A stretch of 64,000 nt of DNA from assembly GCA_001592805.2 (NCBI GenBank), contig CP051141.1:1240001-1304000 (forward strand), given 5' to 3'. Source of the DNA: Peltaster fructicola. Taxonomy: Eukaryota; Ascomycota; Dothideomycetes. The position numbers and the translations under genes are program-made. Of the stretch, positions 1 through 10,694 are shown one piece after another. The notes under the pieces were generated by a model, which saw nothing but the letters and a program-made list of their open reading frames with translations, was not told the origin of the DNA and made no database searches. Numbering within the stretch: the stretch's first letter is position 1; the number at the start of each line of letters is the position of its first letter.

Positions 1-178
1 ACACCTTCCGACGACACTTTACGACCCTCACAACGCACCTCGCAATACCTGTGTGGCAGGACACACACGGTAGACCTCATTCGACGGCGTCGCTTGTCTC
101 TGACAGCCAGCACACAATCTCCTGTGCCGCCACGTTTCTGCAGCCTCACTCATCAGCTCGGCTGAGCACACCGCAAAC

Positions 179-1150
179 ATGACGACAATGGTATGTCCTT
201 ATGCACACATGGCGAGCTACAGCAGTCTGGACTGTCTGCTCCGTCGATGGCATTTGTACTCTTGCTGACGACAAACAGGACCTCAGAGTCGGTAATAAAT
301 ACCGCATCGGCCGCAAGATTGGAAGTGGAAGTTTCGGAGACATCTACTTGGGTGCGTACACATGCATGCACATCGTGATAGCAAGGCTGACTTATCGTAG
401 GCACAAACATCATCTCTGGCGAGGAGATCGCCATCAAGCTTGAAAGCGTCAAGGCCAAGCACCCACAACTCGAATACGAAGCGCGAGTCTACAAGTCCCT
501 TGCTGGTGGAGTGGGCATCCCATTCGTACGCTGGTTCGGAACAGAATGTGATTACAACGCCATGGTGCTCGACCTTCTGGGTCCATCGCTTGAGGATCTC
601 TTCAACTTCTGCAACCGCAAGTTCTCCTTGAAGACCGTCCTTCTCCTTGCCGATCAGCTCATCAGCCGTATCGAGTACATCCACGCCAAGAGCTTCATCC
701 ACCGCGATATCAAGCCAGACAACTTCCTTATGGGCATTGGAAAGAGAGGAAACCAGGTCAATGTGATTGACTTTGGTCTGGCAAAGAAATACAGAGACCC
801 GAAGACACACTTCCACATTCCATACCGTGAGAACAAGAACTTGACCGGTACTGCCCGTTACGCATCGATCAATACTCACCTGGGAGTTGGTAAGTGATAG
901 AGTACGACAGTAGACTTCCAGGCACTAATACGGCATAGAACAATCACGACGTGACGACATGGAATCTCTTGGCTATGTCATGCTATACTTCTGCCGCGGC
1001 AGTCTGCCTTGGCAAGGTCTGAAGGCTGCTACTAAGAAGCAGAAGTACGACCGCATCATGGAGAAGAAGATGACAACTCCCACAGAGGTACTATGCCGTG
1101 GATTCCCGAACGAATTCGCCATCTACCTGAACTACACCAGGTCTCTGCGT

Positions 1151-1182
<32 letters not shown>

Positions 1183-1635
1183 TAAGATCTTCCGTGACCT
1201 GTTTGTTCGCGAGGGTTTCCAATACGACTACGTCTTCGACTGGACTGTTTACAAGTACCAGAAGAACGCTCAAGCCATCGCTGCATCCAACCAGACTCAA
1301 GGCCAGGCCGCCGAGGAGCCAAGCGAGGACAAGAGCGGTGCTCGTCGTGCAACTGCAGCAGCAACAGCTGGACAATCTGGCAGCGGTCTCAACGACAAAC
1401 GACGTGGCCCGGTCACCCAGAGAGTCGAGGGTACTGGAATGTGAGTGTGACAACAATTTCGACACATCACCATGCCCTTTCTCCTGTAAGACTCCTCTCC
1501 TCTGCGTTTACAAAGAAAAGAGTCTGCTTCACGCATGCGAGAGGGAAAGGAAGACTTTGGCTGACTTGTATTTCTCACAGGCAACTCAGATCCAGCAAGC
1601 GTGGTACCGAGCAAGGTGGTTACAGTGGCTACTGA
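179..1635 (+). CDS. ckiA: Casein kinase I (CK1 delta/epsilon, Hrr25/Hhp1/CkiA type)
   Basis: Ser/Thr protein kinase of the CK1 family. Family members act in DNA repair, vesicle traffic, ribosome maturation and clock control. I join exons 179-190, 279-351, 401-889, 939-1440 and 1581-1635, giving 376 aa. The first exon holds only four codons (MTTM), followed by [20 protein letters not shown] with the Gly-rich loop. Also visible are the IAIKLES lysine, [10 protein letters not shown] catalytic loop, DFGLAKK, and the CK1 hallmark stretch ending [10 protein letters not shown] in place of the usual APE. The last intron replaces an immediate stop with the tail [17 protein letters not shown]. The tail after the kinase domain is short and Gln/Ala/Arg-rich. 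Identification is very secure. The choice among CK1 paralogues rests on the [12 protein letters not shown] motif and the short tail. Confidence 0.95.
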
Positions 1636-2475
1636 ATGAGCTCCCGATGAGCTTGAACGATGCTCGACTCAACATTCGACTTCGTTCGTTATCACACATC
1701 TTGCAAGGCATAATCGCGCCTGCTGTTTCGGCTGGTGGTGTCGTACAACCACGACAACTATATCGATAACCGATCATTCGCTCGAAGGATCAAGAAGTCT
1801 GCACGAAGCTTTGTCATCTGTCGAAGGACACACTCCCTCACGACAACTCTTGGCCCGCAGCAGACAATCTCCTAAACCCAGCAACAACTTGTCACTGTCA
1901 CACGGCAGGCTACACAATCTGGGTATGCCTGCAGGTTACAATCGACCACCACTCCGACACTGCCTTTTCGAGTTTCATTGAGCGACACTCTTGATTCTAG
2001 CACTATCCCAAAACTACACGACTATCACATCTCAGAATGGAACGGTGAATCGATCAGAGCGACTCGGCATATTTCCTACAGCAAAACCGCTATCTGCAGC
2101 TCGTTTGCACTCGAAGCGTGGAATGAGTACGCCCGGGGTGGTAATGATCAAGGAGTGCAAACAGGGTGATCAAGAGCAAGGCAATACTCACAACGAGTGA
2201 GAATATGGATACTGGTCGACTGAGATTGTGTGGCCAGCTCTCAGTACAAAAAGGCATGCAGATGTTTGGTCTCATGCCGGTTGCCTTGCCTGTTGAAACT
2301 TAGCCTGCAATAGCGAATCTATTTTCCCATCAGCGGTTTCATTATTTCTGAGAGCCAATCGCTACCGATAAACCTTGATGTTCGCATGTGAGGTCGTATG
2401 ACGCTAAAGCTTTCGCGATTGACCTTGAACTTTTTGAGTTGGTGATTCGTCCACTCGACAACACCTGCACACCTA
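1636..2475. other. Intergenic, 840 bp
   Basis: This is the 3' flank of the kinase gene and the promoter of the following mitochondrial gene. Short open frames exist on both strands but none resembles a protein I recognise. No tRNA-like or repeat structure seen. Confidence 0.6.
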
Positions 2476-4788
2476 ATGTTTCGCCCCTTCGTCCATCAGT
2501 CCATTTGTGCAGCATGTCGTCTGCATCAGGCGATCGCTGCCAAACAACTTCTGCGATGCAAGAGACCGCCCCTTCTGACAACGACTCGTGCTGCGGGATT
2601 GCACCAAACCGCTAGCAGACCAGCTCGACAACGACCTGGACGTTCAGCAAGAGCTTCGCTGCAAGGACAGGAGGGGACTGCTGTCCACCAAGCGAAGTCT
2701 GATGAATTGATCATCGGAGACTCCACGCGTCAATCAATTGTCACACAGACGCAGGATATAAGTGCAATCGACAATGCAGTCCGGAAAGCACGAGAACACT
2801 ATGGAGATCGATTACCCGATGGTATATTGGATGAGAGGCAGGGAAAGGTCTACGAGCGTCTATATGGGAGGCCATTGAAGTTGGTGGAGGAGTTGGACGC
2901 GAAGATGATAGAACCTGACGACGATGCTGGCACGAGTGTTGCGAAGAGCAAGGACGGCCAATGGGAAGATATTGAGTTCGACGATGAGATCACGGATACA
3001 GAAGTGGAAGACCCTCACGATGAGGGCGAGGATGGAGTTCAAACCGAGAGCACGGGTGATGCACGATTACGACAGGACATGGAGGCAGCTATGGATGAAG
3101 ATTACGCAGCCTCACTCGTAGCCGAAGAGGAAGACACTGAAGCTGAACGAGCACATCCTCTTACCAGGCTCAATCGCTTCGGTACCAGCCCGTTGACAGT
3201 GCAGCCACCACAGGACACCCTTGTTGACCTCATTTCGATACTTCTATCAGGCGTATCGCCCGTTCACGTCTCCTCGGCAGCACATCGCATCTTTGGTGGG
3301 TTTGGCCTTCCAGACAGCACATCCACGCCCGGTCTTGGCAAGACTAAACAACAGAAGAGCATACCCCTCACCGTGTCGCAGGGGCGCATGAGCGACATCG
3401 AGGCGGATGTATACTCGGCAGTGCTTATGACAGCAGTCTACTCAAGCACGCTCAGTGTACTCGTCGAGACAAGAAAGAGACTGGGCACCGCGTGGGCAGA
3501 ATCAATCGTCCGCAAAGCTGAGGCTGGGAAGCTACGCATACTTGATGCTGGAGGAGCAGGAATGGGTATTCTAGCTGTACGCGATCTGCTCAGGGCAGAA
3601 TGGGAACGCATGCACGAGGAGGCAAACACTGACAACGGCACCAGTGCTATTGCAACAGCAGATGGCAAAGTTGGTGGAGCAGGTGCAACAGCACCCATCG
3701 GCAATGCAACAGTCTACATTGCCTCAGACACCTTACGACATCGAGCCTCACATATTCTCGAGAACACAACATTCCTCCCTCGAATGCCTGACTATATTCA
3801 TACAGAACAAGCCAAATACGCCGGCAAGTTCGATATTGTCCTTGCACCGCATACGATCTGGCCAATTCGAGAAGAATGGATTCGCAAAACTCACGTTGAG
3901 AACCTATGGTCGTTGCTCAATGCTGATGGTGGCGTGTTGTGCATGCTCGAAAAGGGCGTGGCTCGTGGTTTCGAAGCAATAGCTGCAGCACGAGATATGC
4001 TGCTCAAGACCAAGATTGCAACACCAGACACCACTGACGAGAAGACTGAAGTCGACTCTGGAGGAGAGATCGAATGGGAGCCGTTGAAATTCACGGACAA
4101 GGAGCCTGGAATGATCATTGCGCCATGCACGAACCATGAGGAATGTCCTATGTACTCTGGTGACAAGGCCGGTACCATCCTTGGACGACACGATATCTGC
4201 CACTTCACTCAACGCTACATCAGACCACCATTCCTGCAGAAGATTTTGGGAGCCAAGGACAAGAACTTTGAAGACATCAAATTCGCCTACCTCTCCATCA
4301 TGCGTGGCCGGGATCTTCGATCCACGAAAGATCGACATGAAGTATTTGAGGACCTGCCTATAGTCGCACAGGGCGATGCCGCGAGTGAACAAGCATTCGC
4401 TGGCTTTGCAGACAAGGAAGCGTCAGAGACACCGTCGCTCTCTCTACCACGAGCTATCTTGCCACCACTGAAGCGTAGGGGCCATGTCATTCTCGATCTC
4501 TGCACACCATCTGGAAACATTGAACGATGGACCGTCCCTAGATCCTTCTCCAAACAAGCCTTCCGCGATGCCCGTAAGAGTGCTTGGGGTGACCTCTGGG
4601 CCCTCGGCGCAAAGACGAGAGTGTCTAGGATCGTTCGACTGGGAAAGCATGCCCGTAAGGAGGACAAGAAAAAGTTCGAACTAAGCAGGAAACAGAAGAA
4701 GGAGAAGCGTCGTGTCATGGAAAGGAAGTCTGGCAAGCAAGGTATGCTACTGAAGCAGGCTAGATATGAGGCAGATATGGCTATGTAA
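2476..4788 (+). CDS. RSM22: Mitochondrial Rsm22/METTL17-family mitoribosome assembly protein
   Basis: Intronless 770-aa protein. The N-terminus is rich in Arg, Gln and hydroxyl residues and lacks early acids (MFRPFVHQSICAACRLHQAI), as expected of a mitochondrial presequence. The Rsm22 family is methyltransferase-like; it binds the small mitoribosomal subunit and is needed for mitochondrial translation. A Rossmann glycine motif, LDAGGAGMGILAVRDLL, is near residue 355. Four cysteines, C551, C557, C575 and C676, sit where METTL17 homologues ligate an iron-sulfur cluster (PCTNHEECPMYS, HDICHFTQRYIRPP, ILDLCTPSG). An acidic insert lies around residues 150-220. The C-terminus is very basic (RKQKKEKRRVMERKSGKQG), which suits rRNA binding. 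Its stop lies only 17 bp from the stop of the convergent HOM2 gene. Enzymatic activity is uncertain in this family. Confidence 0.88.
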   Translation: MFRPFVHQSICAACRLHQAIAAKQLLRCKRPPLLTTTRAAGLHQTASRPARQRPGRSARASLQGQEGTAVHQAKSDELIIGDSTRQSIVTQTQDISAIDNAVRKAREHYGDRLPDGILDERQGKVYERLYGRPLKLVEELDAKMIEPDDDAGTSVAKSKDGQWEDIEFDDEITDTEVEDPHDEGEDGVQTESTGDARLRQDMEAAMDEDYAASLVAEEEDTEAERAHPLTRLNRFGTSPLTVQPPQDTLVDLISILLSGVSPVHVSSAAHRIFGGFGLPDSTSTPGLGKTKQQKSIPLTVSQGRMSDIEADVYSAVLMTAVYSSTLSVLVETRKRLGTAWAESIVRKAEAGKLRILDAGGAGMGILAVRDLLRAEWERMHEEANTDNGTSAIATADGKVGGAGATAPIGNATVYIASDTLRHRASHILENTTFLPRMPDYIHTEQAKYAGKFDIVLAPHTIWPIREEWIRKTHVENLWSLLNADGGVLCMLEKGVARGFEAIAAARDMLLKTKIATPDTTDEKTEVDSGGEIEWEPLKFTDKEPGMIIAPCTNHEECPMYSGDKAGTILGRHDICHFTQRYIRPPFLQKILGAKDKNFEDIKFAYLSIMRGRDLRSTKDRHEVFEDLPIVAQGDAASEQAFAGFADKEASETPSLSLPRAILPPLKRRGHVILDLCTPSGNIERWTVPRSFSKQAFRDARKSAWGDLWALGAKTRVSRIVRLGKHARKEDKKKFELSRKQKKEKRRVMERKSGKQGMLLKQARYEADMAM

Positions 4789-4805
4789 GGCATCTCCATT
4801 CCCGA

Positions 4806-6036
4806 CTAGAAGTATCCCTTGAGCACTGCTGCTTCGGCGTTGAGGATACTGCTTCCTGCCGCGCCAATAACAGTGTTGTGGCTAAGTGCCACGAACTTGA
4901 TATCAAAGACGCCACCCTCGTCTTCTCTGACACGGCCGACGGAGACGGCATATCCTCTGCTGGTCTCTCTGTCAAGTCTTGGCTGTGGTCGATCAGGCTC
5001 CTCGAGCACGACAATGGCGTTATCTGGTGCCGACGGGCATCCGATCTTTTGTGCGTCGCTGACATACTCTCGCATGGCCTTCTTCACCTGTTCTGCTGAT
5101 GGCGCTGGTCGCTTATGGAAGCTCAGCGATACAACTGCAGTGTGACCATCAAGCACAGGCACTCTTGTACAGGTGCCGCTGACCTTGAGATCCGGGACAT
5201 CCTCGAAGGCAGTAGCCTCCCCATTGATCTTCCCAAGATCTTTCGAGCCTCGCTCTCGAGCTTATCTTCCTCACCAGAAATGTATGGGACCACGTTGTCG
5301 ATGATGTCCATACTGCTGACACCTGGATATCCTGCACCAGATACTGCCTGTAACGTGACAATGGATACCTGACTGATTGGGCCGAAAGCATCGATCAGAG
5401 CTTTGAACGGGATGACCAGACCAATAACCGCGCAGTTGCTGTTGCAGACGAGGAATCCCTTGTCCAGAGAGTGTTGCTTACGTTGATGTGGAATGAGCTC
5501 GAGATGTGGTAGATTGACTGTCGGAACGACCAGCGGCACCATTGGATCTCGTCTGTAATTCTTTGCGTTCGAGAAGACTGGAATGTTGGCTTTCAGAAAT
5601 GCCATTTCTGCAGAAAATCAGTATGGCAGACCGTCGGTTGTCTTGCAATGCTGACCTGCGTCGCCTGCAACATCACTGTCCAAACCACTAAAGACTACGT
5701 CCACCTCATTCTTGAACTCCTCAGGTGTACAGTTCTTGACCACCAGCTCACCAAGCTCTTTCGACATGGGCAGACTTTGCTTCCATTTTACTGCATCTCT
5801 GTACTTCTTGCCCGCTGATCGAGGACTTGCGCCCACAGCTGTGAGCTTGAAATGTGGATGAAGGGCGAGAAGCAGGATAAATCGCTGACCAACACTACCT
5901 GTTGCTCCAAGCACACCTGCAGCGCATGTTAGTGATGTCGCCCAGGTCGTGGCAGCCATTGAGACAAGAGGACTCACTGACCGCACCGTCTGATTGGAAA
6001 GTCTGTTGTAGGCGTAGTCAGACTTGTAGCTGCCAT
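4806..6036 (-). CDS. HOM2: Aspartate-semialdehyde dehydrogenase (one-base frame break)
   Basis: Converts aspartyl-4-phosphate to aspartate semialdehyde with NADPH, on the route to Thr, Met and Ile; cytosolic. Exons on the minus strand are 6036-5982, 5916-5656 and 5607-4806. The N-terminus reads [18 protein letters not shown] and runs into the nucleotide-binding [13 protein letters not shown]. The active-site cysteine lies in [10 protein letters not shown] and the substrate/catalytic His region in [13 protein letters not shown]. The exons sum to 1118 nt, one short of a multiple of three. Near 5231-5235 the frame changes between EARKILG and [19 protein letters not shown], and no intron explains it. 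With one extra base the protein would be 372 aa, normal for the family. See the finding on homopolymer undercalls; a true mutation is less likely for a needed amino-acid gene. Confidence 0.9.
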
Positions 6037-6214
6037 GTTGAGATCGTTCGAACTGGTTCGTATGAGAAGAGAGGTGTGATCATACAAAGGTCTATCAATG
6101 TTATGTAGTGGGGGCATTTGACTCAGTGCTTCAAAAATTTGGACCCTCGATCAGACGTCACGGAAACTCAGCCCTATGCTCGGAGATATTCGTGATAACC
6201 AGCGTGCTGTACTA

Positions 6215-6934
6215 CTACCAGTACGGCACTCGCTTGTAAATGACCTCGTCGAGATATAAGTCGACAGGACCACCGTTCGGAGCAGTAGCCGACCAAGTGA
6301 AGTTGGCACAAGCACCGTAGCCAGGTCCGACGTAGCCATGACTTTTATCATAGCCATTGAGCTGTGTCTGTGGTCTGCAAGTGGTGTTGAAGTTGAATGA
6401 CCATCTCTGTGGTGTAGCATGAGCTCGATCGTAGCTGCAGAGTCCACTGAGTGAGACGATACACGATGTCGGCGCCACGGGTTTCTTCAAAGCAAGGACC
6501 GTCGCGGCTGGTGTCGTACAGCCGTAGTGGAAATCGTAGATGAGCTCGCCACCCTTAGTGATCATGGTGCCTTCTTGTCCAGCTGGCAGTCGAGCGAGGT
6601 TCGGTGCACTGTAAGGCACAAGATGATCTTTATTACTACTTGCACGAGCGTTCTCAACGATGAAGTTAGTCCAAGTCACGTCGTTGTAGTTGCCGACGGG
6701 TTTGCCAGCCTGTATATCGTCGAACTGAGTGTCTTCAGTTAGAGATCTGCCATAGATGATCTATCGATGGCTCACAGTGGCATTGTATGGTAAGCACTGG
6801 TCAGTGTTGGGGCCACAGAGAATGCATGCCCAAGCTGGCAACCGATCTGGAGGTCCCAAGCATGGTGTTGTTGCTGCGTGTGTATAGGAGGTGCAGGAGA
6901 ATGCAACCACTAGGAAGACTTTGAAAGACATCAT
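6215..6934 (-). CDS. Small secreted cysteine-containing protein, unknown function
   Basis: I join exons 6934-6776 and 6724-6215 (51-nt intron), giving 222 aa. Residues 1-20 (MMSFKVFLVVAFSCTSYTHA) form a clear signal peptide. The mature part has about nine to ten cysteines (PC, AC, LC, QC, GC, SC, LC, TC, AC), at least two N-glycosylation sites (NAT, NTT or NFT) and an aromatic-rich C-terminus ending VPYW. No membrane segment follows the signal peptide. I do not recognise a named domain. By size and cysteine content it resembles fungal secreted effector-like or cell-wall proteins; this is inference only. The upstream 570 bp is shared with the divergent mitochondrial gene. Confidence 0.78.
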
Positions 6935-7504
6935 CTTGCCTGTGAATGAAAAGTAGAAGGATGGGTCTGAGTGCTGAGAGATATACTTTCACCCTTGACC
7001 ATCGTGCCTTGATGGCAGCCACGAGCGAGTGGTTACACTGTGCGGTACAGCATTCCAGGCGTTCGGTCGTGAGAATGAGGGCTGATCAGTAGTCTCGAAC
7101 TCAGCCCATGAACGTAGCGACACCTTGCCCTCGCTACATATTTGTGGCCAGCCCTAGATGCCGGCGCTGTGCTGTTCGTCATGCGTCCAAGCTGCATGGT
7201 GGTTCAAGGATGCTTGGCAGACTGGTGTACTTTGTAGCCATGCTGCATGCGGCACTTGTGCACAGCCATGGCAGCCACAGCCCAGCAAGTACATCTGTAC
7301 GGCCTGCGTACCGTGGAGTCCTATGTTCTGAAGTGAGCAGGATGATTGTCTAGCTCAGTTCAATGGCAAAAGCTGAAGCGGACCTTGCAGGGCGCTCTCC
7401 CGAGCTCCGCAGAAGTGCAATATGAGCCAATGTTAGAAAGTGACCAGCAGCAACATCTCTGCCATCTACCCTCTATCAGATCAGCTCATCATATCGCCAA
7501 CCCA
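6935..7504. promoter_or_regulatory. Divergent intergenic region, 570 bp
   Basis: Lies between the starts of the secreted protein (minus) and the Mba1-like gene (plus), so it must hold both promoters. An 81-codon plus-strand ORF at 7108-7353 has an ATG but no recognisable protein, and I do not call it. Confidence 0.5.
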
Positions 7505-8553
7505 ATGAAACCACTCTCACAGTGCCCGCAGTGTACGCGGCATATTCTGCACGCTGCTTTCGATGTCCGAGTAGCCTCGCGACCAGCTCAAACGCTGCGA
7601 GTCCGTCTACCACGGCACCCCGATCTATCACTACGAGTCAAGCAATTCTCAACAAGTACACGCAGATCTAAGGCCAAAGCAGTCGCATCTCGAGCCACAC
7701 AGCAACGACCTGCGGAACCCAGCCTCAATGTTCGTATAAAGCAAGCACAGGCGAAAGCCCAACGCGAGGGCGGACTTGATCTCTCGGAGATGGGCATGCT
7801 GCCAGATACATATGTCCCTCCTCGAGATCCAGCACTGCGGCGCCAGCTACTGTGGTATTCCATCAAGAAGAATCTCCGGGACAAGTTCAGGTGAGCATAA
7901 CTCAGCAAGCTCCAGGTTACCTGCTGACCTGTCTTTCAAGCGCTGCCACGACATACATCTCGTACAGGAAGCTCAAACCTCAGTTCGATTGGCGTAAAGT
8001 CTCAGGAATAGCAGCAGACTTGCATGAACGAATGTACAAAGCCTTTGCTGACGGTAACCTCGAGAAAGAGCGTGAGAATCTCAGTGAAAGCCTCACCAAC
8101 CGCCTGAAAGACAGAATAGCCCGTAGAGATCCCCAGCAGATCTGGGACTGGGAGGTCGTGAGTCGGAGCAGACCGAGCTTAGTAAGCTATATGGCATCGC
8201 CCTTGCCGGACAGCGAAGAGAAGACACTGGGTGAGACATGTTTACTGCAAGCAGTGGTGCAGATTAAGACCGTACAAAGACTGAGCAAGACCCGGCGGAA
8301 GGCTGTGCGCAAGCAGCAGGGCAGTAAGCGTGGACAAAACAATGTTGCAGGACTTGAAGATTCGGATGTGCAAGTCAGTGAGAAGGAGTCTACTGAGTAT
8401 GCCGTGCTTCAAAAGCACGTCAAGGAAGGCAAGGAGCAGATATGGAAGCTTTGGGGCTTTACGAAAGAGTCGACGCTCGAAGATATAGCCAGGAATAAGG
8501 CAATGCTCGAACAAATGGCAGGCATGACAGGAACGCCTACGAGCAAGAGCTAG
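7505..8553 (+). CDS. Mba1/mL45-like mitochondrial inner-membrane ribosome receptor
   Basis: I join exons 7505-7890 and 7941-8553, giving 332 aa. The N-terminus (from MKPLSQCPQ, with a later VKQFSTSTRRSK) has the Arg/Ser-rich, acid-poor look of a mitochondrial targeting peptide with a likely cleavage near FSTS. The centre (DKFSAATTYISYRKLKP, then IAADLHERMYKAFADGNLEKERENL) matches the Tim44-like fold of Mba1/mL45. These proteins anchor mitoribosomes at the inner membrane for co-translational insertion. A Lys/Arg/Gln-rich insert near RRKAVRKQQGSKRGQ may touch RNA. The frame is open further upstream, with another Met at about 7424, so the start is a choice based on the presequence. Family assignment is from remembered pattern, without a search. 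Confidence 0.7.
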
Positions 8554-8840
8554 AGGATCGCGAGATGAATGTGTCGTATCCTCGTGTACACACTATCAAA
8601 GATTGTCCATAACGAAATCTCATCGCTACCGATGTCATCGTATCCATACTCGAAGCACAGGCTGCTTCGGTTTCTTCTTGCTTCCTTCCAAATTGGTTAC
8701 ACCAGCAACAACGACTGGCGATGATCGTCGGAGTGAGAGCCTCCTGGCCCTATGGGTGTGAGCGCGCTATGCTGTGTTTCTGCGAGAGCGATAGGCTTGG
8801 CATCAACCTTATAGAACAACGCCAGTGCGCGTCTGCAGGT

Positions 8841-9409
8841 TTAGAAACCGTGTACTTTGACCTGGGTACCGTCCAGACCAAGACCTTCTTTCTTATCGGT
8901 CAAGAACTCTTGAACATCCTTGCGCTGATCTCCTTGAAGTTGAATGACCTCTCCCATGTCAGAGTCGTTCACGATTGTGCCATTGCAAGCGAATTTCTTC
9001 TTGATGACCTTCAAGATCTTCTTCTGATCGAACTTCTTTGGTAGGCCTTGTACGGTGGTCAAAGTCTTACGACCGTTGCGTTCTGAAGGGTGTCAGTATG
9101 ATCATACGGTGAGCTCGTTTGTGCAACTCACGCTGGATACGGATATGGATGTAGTTCTGAGACTGCTTGACCTCGCCGGTGTCCTCATCGGCTTCGGCGA
9201 AGGGGTCTATAAGGTCGAGTCAGCTATTGTTTTGATGATGCGCGTCGCGAGCTAGAGATGCGAGAGGCTGTCGATCAGGCTGTGTCGAAGCATCAAGCGA
9301 CTCCAATTACACATCCTGAGGACTTGCGAACAACCTCTGGCGCACTCATGCTCTTCGCGATAAGGGCGGGCTTACCAAAAGACTTGAGGTTTTCGATTGT
9401 AGTGGACAT
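8841..9409 (-). CDS. SUI1: Translation initiation factor eIF1 (SUI1)
   Basis: Exons on the minus strand are 9409-9376, 9206-9132 and 9082-8841, giving 116 aa, the usual size for eIF1. eIF1 binds the 40S P-site region and enforces AUG selection. The protein starts MSTTIENLKSFDPFAEADE and carries the SUI1 core: YIHIRIQQRNGRKTLTTVQG, DQKKILKVIKKKFACNGT and GEVIQLQGDQRKDVQEFL. The first intron is long for this locus (169 nt). The AUG is preceded by a run of T, with T at -3, a poor initiation context. That fits the known autoregulation of eIF1 genes through weak start context (inference here). Confidence 0.96.
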
Positions 9410-9836
9410 AAAAAGCGTGCTTTCACGGATGCCCAGGTGTGATTCAGATGATCTGCGCTTTGATTGATGCCTGGTACTCTGAAGGACTGTCTTCGGTGAT
9501 GTGAAGAATTCGTTTGTGGAGTGGAGAGTTGTTGTATCGTGATGTGACTGTGAAAGAAGAAGGCCAGGCTGAGACGTCGTTCTAGTGGGGTTTTCTCTTG
9601 GCAAGTGGCGTCAAGTCACTGTGAGGCTAGCATGTGTTGGGTTCAATTATACGCGCGCGCGTTTATCCGTGGGTATCATAGTGTTACGTTACAGGCAAGT
9701 TGTGCCGCAATGCGGCGAGCATATGGTGGAAGCCTTCTCATATCGTCTGAGCAAGCACTTGCAGCTTGCGAGTCGACGGTCGGCCTCAGCGTAGAGGCCC
9801 AGCAAGCTCTCAGCTCTCCACCCGTGTACTTCTTTC
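9410..9836. promoter_or_regulatory. eIF1 upstream region
   Basis: 427 bp between the eIF1 start and the stop of the next minus-strand gene. It contains the eIF1 promoter and 5' leader. A short alternating cgcgcgcg tract lies near 9653-9660. No ORF of interest. Confidence 0.5.
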
Positions 9837-10694
9837 TTATTCCATCTCTCGAGCTCTCTTGTCTTCAAGCTCCTGTTGCCGTTCTGCCCGACTCTTACGA
9901 TGCTTCTTCCTCTTCTTTGTCGTCTGGTTCGCCTCGTCGGGATCTGGATGCGATGCCTCATGCGTCCTTGATGAAGACTTGAGTGCCGGAACTGATCTTG
10001 CGTCTGCATTGTCTCCTGTGTTGTCATGCTGCTCTTCTGGCGCAATCGATGCTGGGCTTTGCTTCGCAAGCTTGGCTTCCATTCGTCGTTGTCGTTTGGC
10101 AGCTTTCTTCTCCTCCTTGCTGAGCACGACTTGCGGCTTAGCAGATGACTCAATCCCCGAGTCTTCGTCAGTCGCGCTGGCCTTGACAACAGGTATCATC
10201 GTCTCTTGTGCGCGCATACGCTTCGCTGTCGACTCGAATCGGTTGTGACTCCCCCATTGTGAGGTCTGCTCCAGCTCATCTGCCTTTCGTTTCGCCACGC
10301 CATGCTCTCTTGCTCTTCGCTCTTGATCGTATCGTTCATTACCAGCGAGACCATGCTTCACAAAGCGTGCTGCAGCGCCCTTGTCCAGAGTCGTCGACCG
10401 TTGTGCAGGTCCTGCTTCCGCAGTCTTGATCTTCGCAAAGTATTCTTTGACTCGTGTTAGTTCTCGGAAGACAGCATGCTCCTTAGCATCTACGCCGTTG
10501 AGCCGTAGACACGAGAAAAGTATGGACTCGATCGCGTACGTGACAAGAACGTATAGCTTAGCCTTGTCGAGTAGAGGTAATCTGGATGTGGTCGTGGAAA
10601 ACGAGGATTTCAACAGAGGTTCGAGAGAGGTCTCAAGGTCATCGATGTTCCCAGTGAGATCCCCAAGCAGCGTTTGTACCTCTGTGGTGTCCAT
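9837..10694 (-). CDS. LRP1: Nuclear exosome cofactor Lrp1/Rrp47 (C1D family)
   Basis: Intronless 285-aa protein. The N-terminal 110 residues form the Sas10/Utp3/C1D domain: helical, beginning MDTTEVQTLLGDLTGNIDDL, then LDKAKLYVLVTYAIESILFSCLRLNG and FRELTRVKEYFAKIK. C1D/Rrp47 binds Rrp6 and helps the nuclear exosome process 5.8S rRNA, snoRNA and snRNA. The C-terminal half is long, charged and lysine-rich (KKAAKRQRRMEAKLAK; TTKKRKKHRKSRAERQQEL), a likely RNA-binding and nuclear-localisation tail. It is longer than the yeast tail. Ser/Asp stretches suggest phosphorylation. Confidence 0.88.
   Translation of the reverse strand: MDTTEVQTLLGDLTGNIDDLETSLEPLLKSSFSTTTSRLPLLDKAKLYVLVTYAIESILFSCLRLNGVDAKEHAVFRELTRVKEYFAKIKTAEAGPAQRSTTLDKGAAARFVKHGLAGNERYDQERRAREHGVAKRKADELEQTSQWGSHNRFESTAKRMRAQETMIPVVKASATDEDSGIESSAKPQVVLSKEEKKAAKRQRRMEAKLAKQSPASIAPEEQHDNTGDNADARSVPALKSSSRTHEASHPDPDEANQTTKKRKKHRKSRAERQQELEDKRAREME

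Noticed and set aside
7108-7353. 81-codon ORF with ATG and a hydrophobic stretch
   Set aside because: Lies in a divergent promoter, no known similarity, hydrophobic part is internal; unsupported.
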